A stretch of 64,000 nucleotides of DNA from Burkholderiaceae bacterium (GTDB taxonomy: Bacteria > Pseudomonadota > Gammaproteobacteria > Burkholderiales > Burkholderiaceae_F), in NCBI GenBank assembly GCA_019236735.1, contig JAFAIM010000019.1, positions 107,756 to 171,755 of the forward strand, given 5' to 3'. Under the pieces are notes generated by a model. The model was not told the origin of the DNA. It saw nothing but the letters and a program-made list of their open reading frames with translations, and searched no databases. The position numbers were made by a program, and so were the translations under genes. Positions 42,587-52,658 of this stretch are shown here, in pieces (position 1 is the first letter of the stretch; each line of letters opens with the position of its first letter).

Positions 42587-44410
42587 ATGCAGGTCCAATT
42601 CTGGCTCACGCTGCTGCTGTTCGCGCTGATCCTGTTGGCGCTCGGCTGGCCGCTGAGTGCATGGCTGCTGCGCGTGGCCTCGCACGATTTCGGCCGCAGC
42701 TCGCGTTTCGTACGAGCGGTGGAGCGGCCGCTGTGGCGCTTGGCGGGAATCGATCCGCAGCGCGGACAGCGCTGGCCCCGCTACACCCTTGCGCTGCTCG
42801 CGTTCAACACGCTCGGCGTCGCCGCCGTGTATCTGCTCCAGCGGATCCAGGCTGGCTTGCCGCTGAATCCGGCCGCATTTTCGGCGGTCGAGCAAGGCAG
42901 CGCCTTCAACACGGCGGTGAGCTTCGTCACCAACACGAACTGGCAGGGCTATTCGGGCGAGCAGACGATGGCCCACCTTACCCAGATGCTGGCGCTGACG
43001 GTGCAGAACTTCTTGTCGGCGGCGACCGGGTTGGCCGTTGCGTTCGCGCTGACGCGCGGGTTGGGCCGGCGTGGCCAGGACACACCGGCGGCCAGTGAGG
43101 AGGCCGGAACCATCGGCAATTTCTGGGTCGATGTTGTCCGAATCACCCTTTGGGTGCTGATTCCGATCTGCGTCGTGTACGCGACGGTGTTGGTGGCGCA
43201 GGGTTCGATCCAGAACCTGAAAGGCTTCACCGAGGTCACGACGCTGGATGCCACAGCCTACGACGCACCGAAGCTCGATTCTGCCGGGCAGCCGGTGCTC
43301 GATTCGCAGGGCAAACCGGTAACGGAGCACTTGACCACGCACACCCAGCAGATCCCGGGCGGCCCGGTCGCTTCGCAGGAAGCGATCAAGAATCTCGGCA
43401 CCAACGGCGGGGGGTTCTTCAACGCCAATTCGGCGCACCCGTTCGAAAACCCGACTGCGCTGACCAACTTCATCCAGATGCTTTCGATCTTGCTGCTGCC
43501 GACCGCGATCGTGCTCGCATTCGGGCGCATGGTGGGAGACGCGCGCCAGGGCTGGACCATTTTGGCTGCGATGGCGGTCGTGATGATCGCATTCATGTCA
43601 GCCGCGTTCTACGCCGAGTCGACCACCAACCCGCGTCTGACCGCCGCCAGTGTCGCTGCGGACGCCGGCAATTTCGAAGGCAAAGAGACCCGCTTCGGCG
43701 TGGTTGCCTCGACGATGTTTGCAGCGATTACCACCGGCACCTCGTGCGGCGCGGTCAACTCGATGCACGACTCTTTCATGCCGCTCGGAGGCGCCGTCCC
43801 GCTCACCCTGATCCTGCTGGGCGAGGTGATCTTCGGTGGAGTCGGCACCGGCCTGTACACGATGCTGGTGTATGTGCTGACCGCGGTGTTCATCGCCGGC
43901 TTGATGATCGGGCGCACGCCCGAATACCTGGGAAAGCGGATCGAGAGCTACGACATGAAAATGGTGTCGATCGCGATCCTGCTGACGCCGATCGTGGTGC
44001 TGTCCGGCGCCGCACTCAGCCTGGCGCTCGAGGCGGGCCGCGCCGCGATCAGCAACCCGGGCCCGCACGGCCTTTCGCAGATCCTGTACGCGTGGGGATC
44101 GAGCACCAACAACAACGGCAGCGCCTTTGCCGGGGTGAACGTCAACACGCGCTTCTACAACCTGGGACTGGCGGTTGCGATGTGGCTCGGCCGCTTCGGC
44201 ACGATCGTTCCGGTGATGGCGCTGGCCGGCAACATGGCGCTGAAGAAGCGCTCGGAAGCCGTCGCCGGAAAGATGCCGACGCACGGTCCGCTGTTCGTCG
44301 CGCTGCTGATCGGCACGATCTTCCTGGTCGGCGCGCTGACGTATGTGCCGGCACTCGCTCTCGGCCCGGCCGCCGAGCACCTGCAACTATTTTCGGGAGT
44401 TAGCAAATGA
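42587..44410 (+). CDS. kdpA: Kdp K+ ATPase subunit KdpA
   Basis: The 607-residue channel-like subunit binds and passes K+. The four selectivity-filter-like loops are visible, e.g. TNTNWQGYSGEQT, NLGTNGGGFFNANSAHPFEN, TTGTSCGAVNSMHDS and STNNNGSAFAG. I chose ATG 42587 over GTG 42578. Its TGA overlaps the ATG of a 16-codon mini-ORF that leads into kdpB. Confidence 0.95.
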   Translation: MQVQFWLTLLLFALILLALGWPLSAWLLRVASHDFGRSSRFVRAVERPLWRLAGIDPQRGQRWPRYTLALLAFNTLGVAAVYLLQRIQAGLPLNPAAFSAVEQGSAFNTAVSFVTNTNWQGYSGEQTMAHLTQMLALTVQNFLSAATGLAVAFALTRGLGRRGQDTPAASEEAGTIGNFWVDVVRITLWVLIPICVVYATVLVAQGSIQNLKGFTEVTTLDATAYDAPKLDSAGQPVLDSQGKPVTEHLTTHTQQIPGGPVASQEAIKNLGTNGGGFFNANSAHPFENPTALTNFIQMLSILLLPTAIVLAFGRMVGDARQGWTILAAMAVVMIAFMSAAFYAESTTNPRLTAASVAADAGNFEGKETRFGVVASTMFAAITTGTSCGAVNSMHDSFMPLGGAVPLTLILLGEVIFGGVGTGLYTMLVYVLTAVFIAGLMIGRTPEYLGKRIESYDMKMVSIAILLTPIVVLSGAALSLALEAGRAAISNPGPHGLSQILYAWGSSTNNNGSAFAGVNVNTRFYNLGLAVAMWLGRFGTIVPVMALAGNMALKKRSEAVAGKMPTHGPLFVALLIGTIFLVGALTYVPALALGPAAEHLQLFSGVSK

Positions 44411-44457
44411 GCTTGGATAAGGCGGGTCGTTCGGGTCTTTTCTCCCTAACTATATGA
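44407..44457 (+). CDS. Intercistronic mini-ORF between kdpA and kdpB (repeat cassette copy C)
   Basis: A 16-codon frame, [16 protein letters not shown], fills the junction. Its ATG overlaps the kdpA stop (ATGA) and its TGA overlaps the kdpB ATG (ATATGA at 44452-44457). It shares CGTTCGGGTCTTTTC and CTAAC with the cassette at 62279-62347, but lacks the hairpin. No Shine-Dalgarno precedes kdpB, so kdpB translation may rely on ribosomes ending this ORF. Confidence 0.6.
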   Translation: MSLDKAGRSGLFSLTI

Positions 44458-46529
44458 CGCACGCCCGGCTCCCATTGTTTGATCCGAAGCTGGTGCGCCC
44501 GGCGCTGCTCGAGTCGCTGCTCAAGCTCGACCCGCGCGTGCAGTGGCGCAACCCGGTGATGTTCGTCTGCTATGTCGGCAGCATTTTGACGCTGCTGTTG
44601 TGGGTGCAGGCGCTGGTCGGCAAGGGCGAGGCCCCCGCCGCCTTCATTTTGGCGATCAGCCTCTGGTTGTGGTTCACCGTCGTGTTTGCCAACTTCGCCG
44701 AGGCCTTGGCCGAAGGCCGCAGCAAGGCGCAAGCCGCCTCGCTGCGAGGCCTGAAGACGGCAACGCCTGCGCGCCGTCTGCGTGGCTCGAATCAGGATGG
44801 GCCTTTTGACGAGGTGCCTGCCACCGCGCTGCGCAAGGGCGACTTGTACCGGGTCGAAGCGGGCCAGATCGTCGCTGCCGACGGCGAGGTCGTCTCGGGC
44901 ATTGCATCGGTGGACGAAAGCGCGATCACGGGCGAATCCGCGCCGGTGATCCGTGCCGCGGGTTCCGATTTCTGCGCAGTGACCGGCGGCACGCGCGTGC
45001 TGTCGGACTGGCTGGTGGTGCGCGTGACGGCCGATCCCGGTGATACGTTCCTGGATCGGATGATCGCGATGGTCGAAAGCGCGAAGCGGCGCAAGACGCC
45101 CAATGAGATTGCGCTGACGATTCTGCTGATCGCGCTGACGCTGGTGTTCCTGCTCGTGTGCGTCACGCTGTATCCGATGTCGGCGTTCAGCGTACAGACC
45201 GCCGGTGCCGGATCGACGATCACGATCACGGTGCTGATCGCGCTGCTCGTCTGCCTGATCCCCACGACGATCGGCGGCCTGCTTTCGGCCATCGGAGTCG
45301 CCGGGATGGGGCGAATGCTGCAGGCCAACGTGGTCGCTACCTCTGGCCGCGCGGTCGAGGCGGCGGGCGACGTCGATGTGCTCCTGCTCGACAAGACCGG
45401 CACGATCACGCTCGGCAATCGCCAGGCCACGTCGTTCCACCCGGTGCCGGGCGTGACGGAATCCGAGCTCGGAGGCGCGGCGCAGCTTGCTTCTCTGGCG
45501 GACGAAACGCCTGAAGGCCGCAGTATCGTCGTGCTCGCCAAGCAGCGCCTGAACCTGCGCGAGCGCGACCTGAGAGCGATGCACGCCGAGTTCGTTCCGT
45601 TTTCGGCGCAAACGCGGATGAGCGGCGTCGATCTGCCCAATCGGCAATTGCGCAAGGGCGCAGTCGAAGCCGTGCGCGCCTACGTCGAAAGCAACGGCGG
45701 GCGCTTCCCGGACGCGCTGAACCGTCTGGCCGAGGACATCGGCCGGCGTGGCGCAACTCCGCTTGCGGTCGCCGAGAAGGTCGGCACAGCCCGCGCGCTG
45801 GGTGTCATCGAGCTGAAGGACATCGTCAAGGGAGGCATCAAGGAGCGTTTCGCCGAACTGCGGCGAATGGGAATCCGCACCGTGATGATCACCGGCGACA
45901 ACCGCCTGACCGCTGCCGCGATCGCTGCCGAGGCGGGGGTGGACGATTTCCTGGCCGAGGCGACTCCCGAGGCGAAGCTGAAGCTGATCCGCGAGCACCA
46001 GGCGCAGGCCAAGATGGTGGCGATGACCGGCGACGGCACCAACGATGCGCCCGCCCTGGCGCAGGCTGACGTTGCGGTGGCGATGAATTCCGGAACCCAG
46101 GCGGCCAAGGAAGCCGGCAACTTGGTCGATTTGGACAGCAATCCGACCAAGCTGATCGAGATCGTCGAAATCGGCAAGCAGATGCTGATGACGCGCGGAG
46201 CCTTGACGACGTTTTCGGTTGCGAACGACGTGGCCAAGTATTTCGCGATCATCCCGGCCGCGTTTGCTACGACCTACCCGCAACTGAACGTGCTGAACAT
46301 CATGCACCTGGCTACGCCGAACTCGGCAGTGCTGTCAGCGGTGATCTTCAACGCGTTGATCATCGTCGCACTGATCCCGCTCGCGCTGCGCGGCGTTCGC
46401 TACCGCGCGCTCGGCCCAAGCGTGCTGCTTCGTCGCAATCTGCTGATCTATGGGGTCGGCGGGATCATCGTGCCGTTCATTGGAATCAAGGCCATCGACG
46501 TGCTGCTGGCCGCGACCGGCCTTGCGTAA
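44454..46529 (+). CDS. kdpB: Kdp K+ ATPase catalytic subunit KdpB
   Basis: The 691-residue P-type ATPase hydrolyses ATP to drive K+ uptake. It shows ITGESAPV, the phosphorylated Asp in [13 protein letters not shown], the [21 protein letters not shown] segment (cited by its key D, G, N, D, P) and [16 protein letters not shown]. Length and order are normal. Its start is embedded in the end of the mini-ORF cassette. Confidence 0.96.
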   Translation: MTHARLPLFDPKLVRPALLESLLKLDPRVQWRNPVMFVCYVGSILTLLLWVQALVGKGEAPAAFILAISLWLWFTVVFANFAEALAEGRSKAQAASLRGLKTATPARRLRGSNQDGPFDEVPATALRKGDLYRVEAGQIVAADGEVVSGIASVDESAITGESAPVIRAAGSDFCAVTGGTRVLSDWLVVRVTADPGDTFLDRMIAMVESAKRRKTPNEIALTILLIALTLVFLLVCVTLYPMSAFSVQTAGAGSTITITVLIALLVCLIPTTIGGLLSAIGVAGMGRMLQANVVATSGRAVEAAGDVDVLLLDKTGTITLGNRQATSFHPVPGVTESELGGAAQLASLADETPEGRSIVVLAKQRLNLRERDLRAMHAEFVPFSAQTRMSGVDLPNRQLRKGAVEAVRAYVESNGGRFPDALNRLAEDIGRRGATPLAVAEKVGTARALGVIELKDIVKGGIKERFAELRRMGIRTVMITGDNRLTAAAIAAEAGVDDFLAEATPEAKLKLIREHQAQAKMVAMTGDGTNDAPALAQADVAVAMNSGTQAAKEAGNLVDLDSNPTKLIEIVEIGKQMLMTRGALTTFSVANDVAKYFAIIPAAFATTYPQLNVLNIMHLATPNSAVLSAVIFNALIIVALIPLALRGVRYRALGPSVLLRRNLLIYGVGGIIVPFIGIKAIDVLLAATGLA

Positions 46530-46538
46530 GGAGGAGCC

Positions 46539-47114
46539 GTGCGCGAAATCGTCAAACCCGCGGTCGTTCTGTTTGTATTGCTGTCCGTGTTGACCGGGCT
46601 TGTCTATCCGTTGCTGATGACCGCAGTGGAGCAGATATTGTTCCCGTGGCAGGCCGGCGGCAGCCTCGTAAGCCGAGACGGCAAGCTCGTAGGCTCGCAT
46701 CAGATCGGCCAGAACTTCTCCGATCCGAAATACTTCTGGGGGCGCCTGTCGGCTACATCTCCGATGCCGTACAACGGCGCCGGCTCGACGGGCTCGAACC
46801 TGGCTGCCACCAACCCCGCGCTGGTGGATCAGGCCAAGGGTCGCATCGACGCGCTGCGCTCGGCCGATCCGCCGTTTCGCGCGGCGATCCCGGCCGACCT
46901 CGCAACCGCCTCTGCCAGTGGCCTCGATCCCGACATCGGCCCGCGGTCGGCGTTGGCTCAGGTTGCGCGGGTCGCACATGCGCGCGGCCTGGACGAGGCT
47001 CGCGTGGGTAAACTGGTTGCGGATCACACCGAGGAGCCCTGGCTGGGACTGATCGGGGAGCCTCGGGTCAACGTGCTGGAATTGAACCTGGCATTGGACG
47101 CGATCAAGCCTTGA
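46539..47114 (+). CDS. kdpC: Kdp K+ ATPase subunit KdpC
   Basis: The 191-residue subunit has one N-terminal membrane helix (VVLFVLLSVLTGLVYPLL) and a periplasmic domain with FWGRLSATSPMPYNGAGSTG and SNLAATNPAL, typical of KdpC. It starts at GTG 46539, just after AAGGAGGAG, and its stop overlaps the kdpD TTG start. Confidence 0.94.
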   Translation: MREIVKPAVVLFVLLSVLTGLVYPLLMTAVEQILFPWQAGGSLVSRDGKLVGSHQIGQNFSDPKYFWGRLSATSPMPYNGAGSTGSNLAATNPALVDQAKGRIDALRSADPPFRAAIPADLATASASGLDPDIGPRSALAQVARVAHARGLDEARVGKLVADHTEEPWLGLIGEPRVNVLELNLALDAIKP

Positions 47115-49852
47115 CAGGCACCGAGGACCAGCGGCCCGACCCGGACGCGCTGCTGGCCGCGATACAGGCGGATGAGGCCGGCCAGGCCGCGGGCCAGGCG
47201 CGGCGTGGGCGTTTGCGCGTCTATTTCGGCGCTTCGGCGGGTGTCGGCAAGACCTACGCGATGCTGTCGGCGGCGCGTCGACTGGCAGAAGACGGCGTCG
47301 ACGTGGTCATTGGCTTGGTCGAAACGCATGGCCGCACCGAAACCGAGGCTCTGCTGGTCGGCCTGACCATTTTGCCGCGGCGGCGCGTGCAGATGCGAAG
47401 CGTCGCCGTGCAGGAGTTCGATCTGGACGCCGCGATCGCGCGCAAGCCCGCTTTGCTTCTCGTCGATGAGCTGGCGCATACCAACGCGCCGGGTTCGCGC
47501 CACCCGAAGCGGTGGCAGGACGTCGAGGAGCTGCTCGACGCCGGCATCGATGTGTTCTCCACGCTGAATGTTCAGCACCTCGAGTCGCTGAACGATGTGG
47601 TCACCGGCATCACCGGCATTCCGGTGGCCGAGACGATTCCGGACCGCTTCTTCGACCGGGCCGATGAGGTCGTACTGGTGGACCTTTCCGCCGAGGAGCT
47701 GCTCGCGCGCTTGCGAGCTGGCAAGGTCTATCTGCCGGAACAGGCCGAACGGGCGCGCAAGAACTTCTTCCGTAAGGGCAACCTGATCGCACTGCGCGAA
47801 TTGGCGCTTCGCCGAACGGCCGAGCGCGTCGAGGAGGACGTCCAGGCGTATCGCGAAGCCAAGGCGATCGCGCCGGTGTGGAAGACGGCCGCCTCCCTGA
47901 TGGTCACCGTTGGACCGCACGAGGGCGGCGACCAGGTCGTACGCAGCGGTGCTCGGCTGGCGCAGGAGCTAAATGCTGAATGGTTCGCTGTGTACGCGGA
48001 AACACCGGCGCTGCAGCGCCTGCCGGAGGTTCAGAGGCAGCGCATCCTCGATCGATTGCGCTTGGCTGAATCGCTCGGCGGCCGCTCGGCGGTGGTCGTC
48101 TGCACCGACGCTGCCGATGGACTCGCGCAGTTCGCACGCCGCAACAACGTGTCGCGCATCGTGATCGGCCGCCGGGATTTTCACGCTCTGCCGAACCTGG
48201 CCGCCCTGAGCATCCGACTGGCGCGCAAACTGCCCGACGCGGACATCTTCTTCGTCGCTCGCACCGACGCGCCGCCTCGGCCGCAGTTTTCATCTGTGCC
48301 GGACGAGACCGGCGCACGCCAGGTCGACTGGAGCTCCTACGGGTGGGCCGCTGCCCTGTGCGCGCTGCTGACACTGGTGCTGGTGCCGCTTCGCACGCGA
48401 GTGGATCTGGCCAACGTTGTGATGCTGTACTTGCTTGCGACCGTTACGGCCGCGCTGCGTCTGGGGCGCGGGCCCGCCCTTCTGGCGGCGGTGCTGGGCG
48501 TGGGTCTGTTCGACTTCTTCTTTGTACCGCCCTACAACTCGTTCGCGGTGACCGACCTCAAATATTCCGTCACGTTCGGCGTGATGCTGGCTGCAGGACT
48601 TCTGGTCGGGCAGTTGACGGCCGGCCTGCGCTATTCGGCGCGCGTTTCGCAGCATCGAGAGGAGCGTGCCCGCGTGCTGTTCGAGTTCGCTCGTGAACTG
48701 TCGTCCCAGCTGGAACTGGAGCCGATCGTCGAGCGGGCGCAAGCGGCGGTGGCAGCGACATTCCAGTCCCAGGTGGCGGTGCTGCTGCCGGACGAGGGCG
48801 GCCGGCTGCGTGCGCCGCCCCAGATGCCGGAGGAGGTCGATCTGGGCGCCGCGCAGTGGAGTTTCGATCGAGCGGCGCCGGCCGGTCTCGACACTGACAC
48901 GCTGGCCGGCTCGAAGTGCCTGTATCTGCCCCTGCGGGCGCCGATGCGAGTTCGCGGCGTCATCGTGCTGAAACCAACGTCGCGCCGGCTACTGCGGATT
49001 CCCGAGATGCGCCAGCAGCTCGACACGTTTACCTCGCTCATCGGCATTTCGCTGGAACGCGTTCATTACGTCGAGGTGGCACGCGGGGCGGCGACCGCGA
49101 TCGAGACCGAGCGGCTGCGCAACACGGTGCTGTCGTCGCTGTCGCACGATCTGCGCACGCCGGTGGCGGCGCTGATCGGATTGGCCGACTCGCTCTTGCT
49201 GCAAACTCCCGCGCTTACGCCGTCGCAGACAGAGACCGCGCGCGGGCTGGCCGAGCAGGCGCGCCGCATCGGGCGCATGCTCGAGAATCTTCTCGAGATG
49301 GCGCGCCTGAATGCCGGCGCGACGCGACTGAACCTGCGCTGGAATGCGCTGGAGGAGACGATCGGCACTGCACTGGCCTCGCTGCAGGACGCGCTGGCGC
49401 GCCACAGCGTCCAGGTCGAGCTGCCGGAGGATCTGCCGCTGGTCGAATACGACGCGCTGTTGATGGAACGAGTGTTCGCCAACCTGTTGGAGAACGCCGC
49501 CAAATACACGCCCGCTGGTAGCCGCATCCGGATCGAGGCCGACGCCCAGCCCGAGCAACTGATTGTGCGCGTATGCGACAACGGGCCGGGCTTGCCAGCG
49601 GGCCGCGAACAGCTTGTTTTCGAACCATTCGAGCGCGGCAACCGCGAGGACGCCCGCCCCGGAGTGGGACTGGGGCTGGCGCTGGCGCGCGCAATTGTGC
49701 AGGCCCATCATGGTTTGCTGGTTGCAGAGCCCGCGGCAGGAGGCGGCGCCTGCTTCCGTATCACCTTGCCGCGGCGCGAGCCGCCGCAGATGCCGCAGGA
49801 GGCCTCGCCGGCGGACGTGGCTGCGGCAGGCCATGCAGCGGAGCGCCAATGA
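47111..49852 (+). CDS. kdpD: Osmosensitive K+ sensor histidine kinase KdpD
   Basis: The 913-residue kinase senses K+ and osmotic conditions and phosphorylates KdpE. The N-terminal KdpD domain has Walker A FGASAGVGKTYAML (about residue 40) and LLVDELAHTNAPGSRHPKRW. A universal-stress-like domain, four membrane helices (about residues 412-505), a GAF domain and the kinase core follow, with the phosphorylated His near residue 678 (LSHDLRTPVAAL), VFANLLENAAKYTP and CDNGPGLP. It begins at TTG 47111 within the kdpC stop and ends in an ATGA overlap with kdpE. Confidence 0.95.
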   Translation: MTGTEDQRPDPDALLAAIQADEAGQAAGQARRGRLRVYFGASAGVGKTYAMLSAARRLAEDGVDVVIGLVETHGRTETEALLVGLTILPRRRVQMRSVAVQEFDLDAAIARKPALLLVDELAHTNAPGSRHPKRWQDVEELLDAGIDVFSTLNVQHLESLNDVVTGITGIPVAETIPDRFFDRADEVVLVDLSAEELLARLRAGKVYLPEQAERARKNFFRKGNLIALRELALRRTAERVEEDVQAYREAKAIAPVWKTAASLMVTVGPHEGGDQVVRSGARLAQELNAEWFAVYAETPALQRLPEVQRQRILDRLRLAESLGGRSAVVVCTDAADGLAQFARRNNVSRIVIGRRDFHALPNLAALSIRLARKLPDADIFFVARTDAPPRPQFSSVPDETGARQVDWSSYGWAAALCALLTLVLVPLRTRVDLANVVMLYLLATVTAALRLGRGPALLAAVLGVGLFDFFFVPPYNSFAVTDLKYSVTFGVMLAAGLLVGQLTAGLRYSARVSQHREERARVLFEFARELSSQLELEPIVERAQAAVAATFQSQVAVLLPDEGGRLRAPPQMPEEVDLGAAQWSFDRAAPAGLDTDTLAGSKCLYLPLRAPMRVRGVIVLKPTSRRLLRIPEMRQQLDTFTSLIGISLERVHYVEVARGAATAIETERLRNTVLSSLSHDLRTPVAALIGLADSLLLQTPALTPSQTETARGLAEQARRIGRMLENLLEMARLNAGATRLNLRWNALEETIGTALASLQDALARHSVQVELPEDLPLVEYDALLMERVFANLLENAAKYTPAGSRIRIEADAQPEQLIVRVCDNGPGLPAGREQLVFEPFERGNREDARPGVGLGLALARAIVQAHHGLLVAEPAAGGGACFRITLPRREPPQMPQEASPADVAAAGHAAERQ

Positions 49853-50544
49853 GCGCAGCTGCGGCAGCGATCGTGGTGGAAGATGAGCCGCAGATTCGCC
49901 GCTTTGTGCGCGCTGCGCTCGAATCCGAGGGCTGGAGGGTGACCGAGGCGGCAACATTGAAGCAGGGCCTGACGGAGGCCGCGACCCGGCGTCCGGACCT
50001 CGTCGTCCTCGATCTGGCGCTTCCGGACGGCGACGGAATCGAGTTGGTGCGGTCGATGCGCGCCTGGTCCGGTTCGCCGATCCTGGTGCTGTCGGCGCGC
50101 GGGGCCGAGCAGGACAAGATCGAGGCGCTCGATTCGGGCGCGGACGATTATCTGACCAAGCCATTCGGAATCGGTGAGCTGCTGGCGCGGGTGCGCGCGC
50201 TGGCGCGGCGAAGGCCGCGCGCCGGCGCTGATTCGGGCGAACCGGTATTCCGGGCGGGCGATATCGAGATCGATTTCTCGAGTCGGCGCGTGCGCCGTGC
50301 CGGCCAGGTGGTGCATCTGACGCCGATCGAATACCGGCTGCTCGCGCTGCTTGCCGCCAGCGCCGATCGCGTGCTGACACACCGGCAGATCCTGCGCGAA
50401 GTGTGGGGGCCGGCCTACGTCGAGCACGAGCACTACGCGCGGATCTACATGGGGCACTTGCGGCGCAAGCTGGAGGCCGACCCTGCGCGGCCGCGTCACC
50501 TGCTGACGGAGACGGCGGTCGGCTACCGCCTGGTCACCGGCTGA
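49849..50544 (+). CDS. kdpE: Response regulator KdpE
   Basis: The 231-residue OmpR-type regulator activates kdp transcription. The receiver has acidic residues in VEDEPQ, the phosphoacceptor Asp55 (LVVLDLALPDGDGIE) and the conserved Lys in LTKPFGIGELLARV. The C-terminal winged helix has LTPIEYRLLALLAASADRVL and the ending GYRLVTG. ATG 49849 overlaps the kdpD stop. Confidence 0.95.
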   Translation: MSAAAAAIVVEDEPQIRRFVRAALESEGWRVTEAATLKQGLTEAATRRPDLVVLDLALPDGDGIELVRSMRAWSGSPILVLSARGAEQDKIEALDSGADDYLTKPFGIGELLARVRALARRRPRAGADSGEPVFRAGDIEIDFSSRRVRRAGQVVHLTPIEYRLLALLAASADRVLTHRQILREVWGPAYVEHEHYARIYMGHLRRKLEADPARPRHLLTETAVGYRLVTG

Positions 50545-50546
50545 GC

Positions 50547-51908
50547 TCAAAACGACGAAGTATTGTCGCCCGAGCTCCCGGCCAGCACGAATCCGTGCTG
50601 GTTCGTCGTCATTGAAACGGGATCGCCGATTCCGGTGGCCACAGGCGGCGACCAGGTGACAGCGATCTGGCTGGTGAACGCATTGCCGGAATTGTCGACG
50701 GCGACGAACTGCGTCGTGTACGAAACCGCGATCAGATTGCCCGCACCCGAGATGGGAACCGGGTTCCAGATCGCCGAGGCGCTCGAGACGATCGTGTTGC
50801 CCGCATACGCTGTGCCGCCGTCGCCCACGACCACCCACGTGTTAATGGCCGTAGTGCCGTCGACTCCTACCACGTTGGTGCCCGTTTCGTTGTTGTCGAA
50901 ATTGCCGTAGGCAACGGCTCGCAGCGCCACACCGCTGGTTCCCAGCGACTGCTCGCCCCAGGTGTTGCCGGAATCGAACGAAATCTCTACGACTGCCGAG
51001 TCTCCCGCCGCCACGCAGATCGTACCCGTGCAGTTGATCGCGTGCAGGTTCACCGTCGTGTTCGACGGGCGAACCGTCCAGCTCACCCCGTCGATGCTGG
51101 TCTGGATGCGCCCGTTGTCGCCGACTGCGACGAATACGCCAGTCGCAACGGCAATAGCGCGCAGCGTCGGCAACGACGCGTTCGTCGCGACCGTCGCTGT
51201 CCACGTGACGCCATCCGTGCTCCGGACCACGGCACCGCCCGAGCCGACCGCCACAAACAGCAGGCTGGGAGGGTTCGGGGGGATTCCGAATATCGTGTTC
51301 GTCGCGACGGCGAACAGATCCGTGGAATAGCCAACAGGCGTTCGGGAGCTCCAGGTCTTGCCGTCGGGGCTGGTGAAAATGGCGCCAACGGGGCCGACCG
51401 CAGCGTAGACGCCGGTCGGAAGTGAGTTGGGCTCACAGGGCGTGATCGTCGCATAGCCCACGCCGTTGAGGTTCGTCCCCATCGGTGTCCCTACTCTCCA
51501 CGTGCCGTTGCCGCCGGCCGAACGGGCCAATGCCATGACGGTCGGGCTGCCGGCGCCGCCGGGTGATGTGCCGGTGTGGGCGTCGACCGTAAAGTAGTAC
51601 GGCAGACCATTGACGGCTTGGCCAGGGAACGAACTGCACAGCAGCGCCGGCGGCACGGAACTGGTTCCGCCGTTCAGGACCGCGAAACCGCCAATGCCCG
51701 GATCGGTCCAGTTGTCCGTGGTCAGCGTTGGATTGGTCGAGGTGAACGCCATGTAGTTGACGCCGAAAATCGGCATCCACGTGATCCCCACGATGCCGTC
51801 GCCCATGACCGGCATGACACCGGTGGGCGGGGGCTCGGAGCTACCGCTATTTCCCAGACAACCTGCTAGGACAACGGGGGCGAGAAGAGCCAAGAAGCGA
51901 AATCGCAC
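50547..51908 (-). CDS. Beta-propeller lipoprotein with BNR/sialidase-like repeats
   Basis: The 453-residue protein starts with a lipoprotein signal (FLALLAPVVLAGCLG). GTG 51908 is used because the frame upstream has no sensible start. Repeats such as LLFVAVGSGGAVVRSTDGVTW, GVFVAVGDNGRIQTSIDGVSW and CVAAGDSAVVEISFDSGNTW are BNR/Ycf48-type blades. It is anchored in the envelope with a likely extracytoplasmic propeller. Function unknown. It converges on kdpE with only 2 bp between stops. Confidence 0.75.
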   Translation of the reverse strand: MRFRFLALLAPVVLAGCLGNSGSSEPPPTGVMPVMGDGIVGITWMPIFGVNYMAFTSTNPTLTTDNWTDPGIGGFAVLNGGTSSVPPALLCSSFPGQAVNGLPYYFTVDAHTGTSPGGAGSPTVMALARSAGGNGTWRVGTPMGTNLNGVGYATITPCEPNSLPTGVYAAVGPVGAIFTSPDGKTWSSRTPVGYSTDLFAVATNTIFGIPPNPPSLLFVAVGSGGAVVRSTDGVTWTATVATNASLPTLRAIAVATGVFVAVGDNGRIQTSIDGVSWTVRPSNTTVNLHAINCTGTICVAAGDSAVVEISFDSGNTWGEQSLGTSGVALRAVAYGNFDNNETGTNVVGVDGTTAINTWVVVGDGGTAYAGNTIVSSASAIWNPVPISGAGNLIAVSYTTQFVAVDNSGNAFTSQIAVTWSPPVATGIGDPVSMTTNQHGFVLAGSSGDNTSSF

Positions 51909-52093
51909 GATCGGACCGCGGCAAAAAAGCCGCACTGTATCACCGTGCCCGAATCGCGCCGGGCAGCGCACGGCTGCACGCCTGGCGCGATCCGGACACG
52001 GAATGCAACTCGATCGCGGGCATGTTTGTTTTCGATCAAAGGCGGCGGCCAGAGCGCATCTAAGCTGGCTCCGTGTCAGCACGGAGAGCTTCC

Positions 52094-52495
52094 ATGACGC
52101 CCGCCGTCGTTCCTGGCTTCCGCCACGACAGCCTTCTGATCGGTTTCAAGCCGATCGACGATCTGCACCGCGAATTCCAGGACATCCTCGATGCCCTGCT
52201 GGATCCGGCCGAGGCCGACCTCGGAACGCATCTGCTCGCGCTGCACAAGCATCTATTGCGGCACTGTGCGATCGAGGAGGAGTTCATGCGGCAGGAGGCT
52301 TACCCACACCTGGACCGGCACCGGCGCGCGCACGAGCGACTGCTCGAGTGGGTGGCGGATGTGCGCCGCCGATTCGATGCGGGCGACGTCGATGGCACCC
52401 GCCGTTTCTGCGACGATCTGCTGGGTTGGTTCGTCGTGCACGCGCAAACGGAAGACGCTGAATTGGCCGCATTCCTGAAAGGCAGCCCCGTTTGA
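52094..52495 (+). CDS. Bacteriohemerythrin
   Basis: The 133-residue diiron four-helix protein binds O2. Iron-ligand motifs are seen in DDLHREFQDIL, ALHKHLLRHCAIEEEFMRQ (the H-x3-E pattern), AYPHLDRHRRAHERLL and the late HAQTEDAELA. Start at ATG 52094 with GGAGAG upstream; GTG 52073 is possible. It may carry or sense oxygen. It stands alone. Confidence 0.85.
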   Translation: MTPAVVPGFRHDSLLIGFKPIDDLHREFQDILDALLDPAEADLGTHLLALHKHLLRHCAIEEEFMRQEAYPHLDRHRRAHERLLEWVADVRRRFDAGDVDGTRRFCDDLLGWFVVHAQTEDAELAAFLKGSPV

Positions 52496-52510
52496 CGGGT
52501 TTCCCCGCCG

Positions 52511-52645
52511 TCAACGGACTTCGCCTTTGCCGAGGATCGCCGTCAGCATCAAAGGCACCGGCTCGGCAACGGTTCGCCTCAGCAGCAACGCGACCAGTGC
52601 ACCGACGCCGATGGCAGGCAGCAGCCACGGAGCGGCGAGGCGCAA
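52511..52645 (-). CDS. Possible small membrane protein or gene remnant
   Basis: After the esterase gene, on the same strand, a 44-codon frame from a TTG (52645) reads ...RLAAPWLLPAIGVGALVALL... and ends LTAILGKGEVR. It contains one clear hydrophobic helix. There is no good ribosome binding site and the frame is antisense to a low-quality frame, so this may be a small gene, the tail of a lost gene, or chance. Confidence 0.25.
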   Translation of the reverse strand: MRLAAPWLLPAIGVGALVALLLRRTVAEPVPLMLTAILGKGEVR

Positions 52646-52658
52646 AGCGGCAAGCGTG

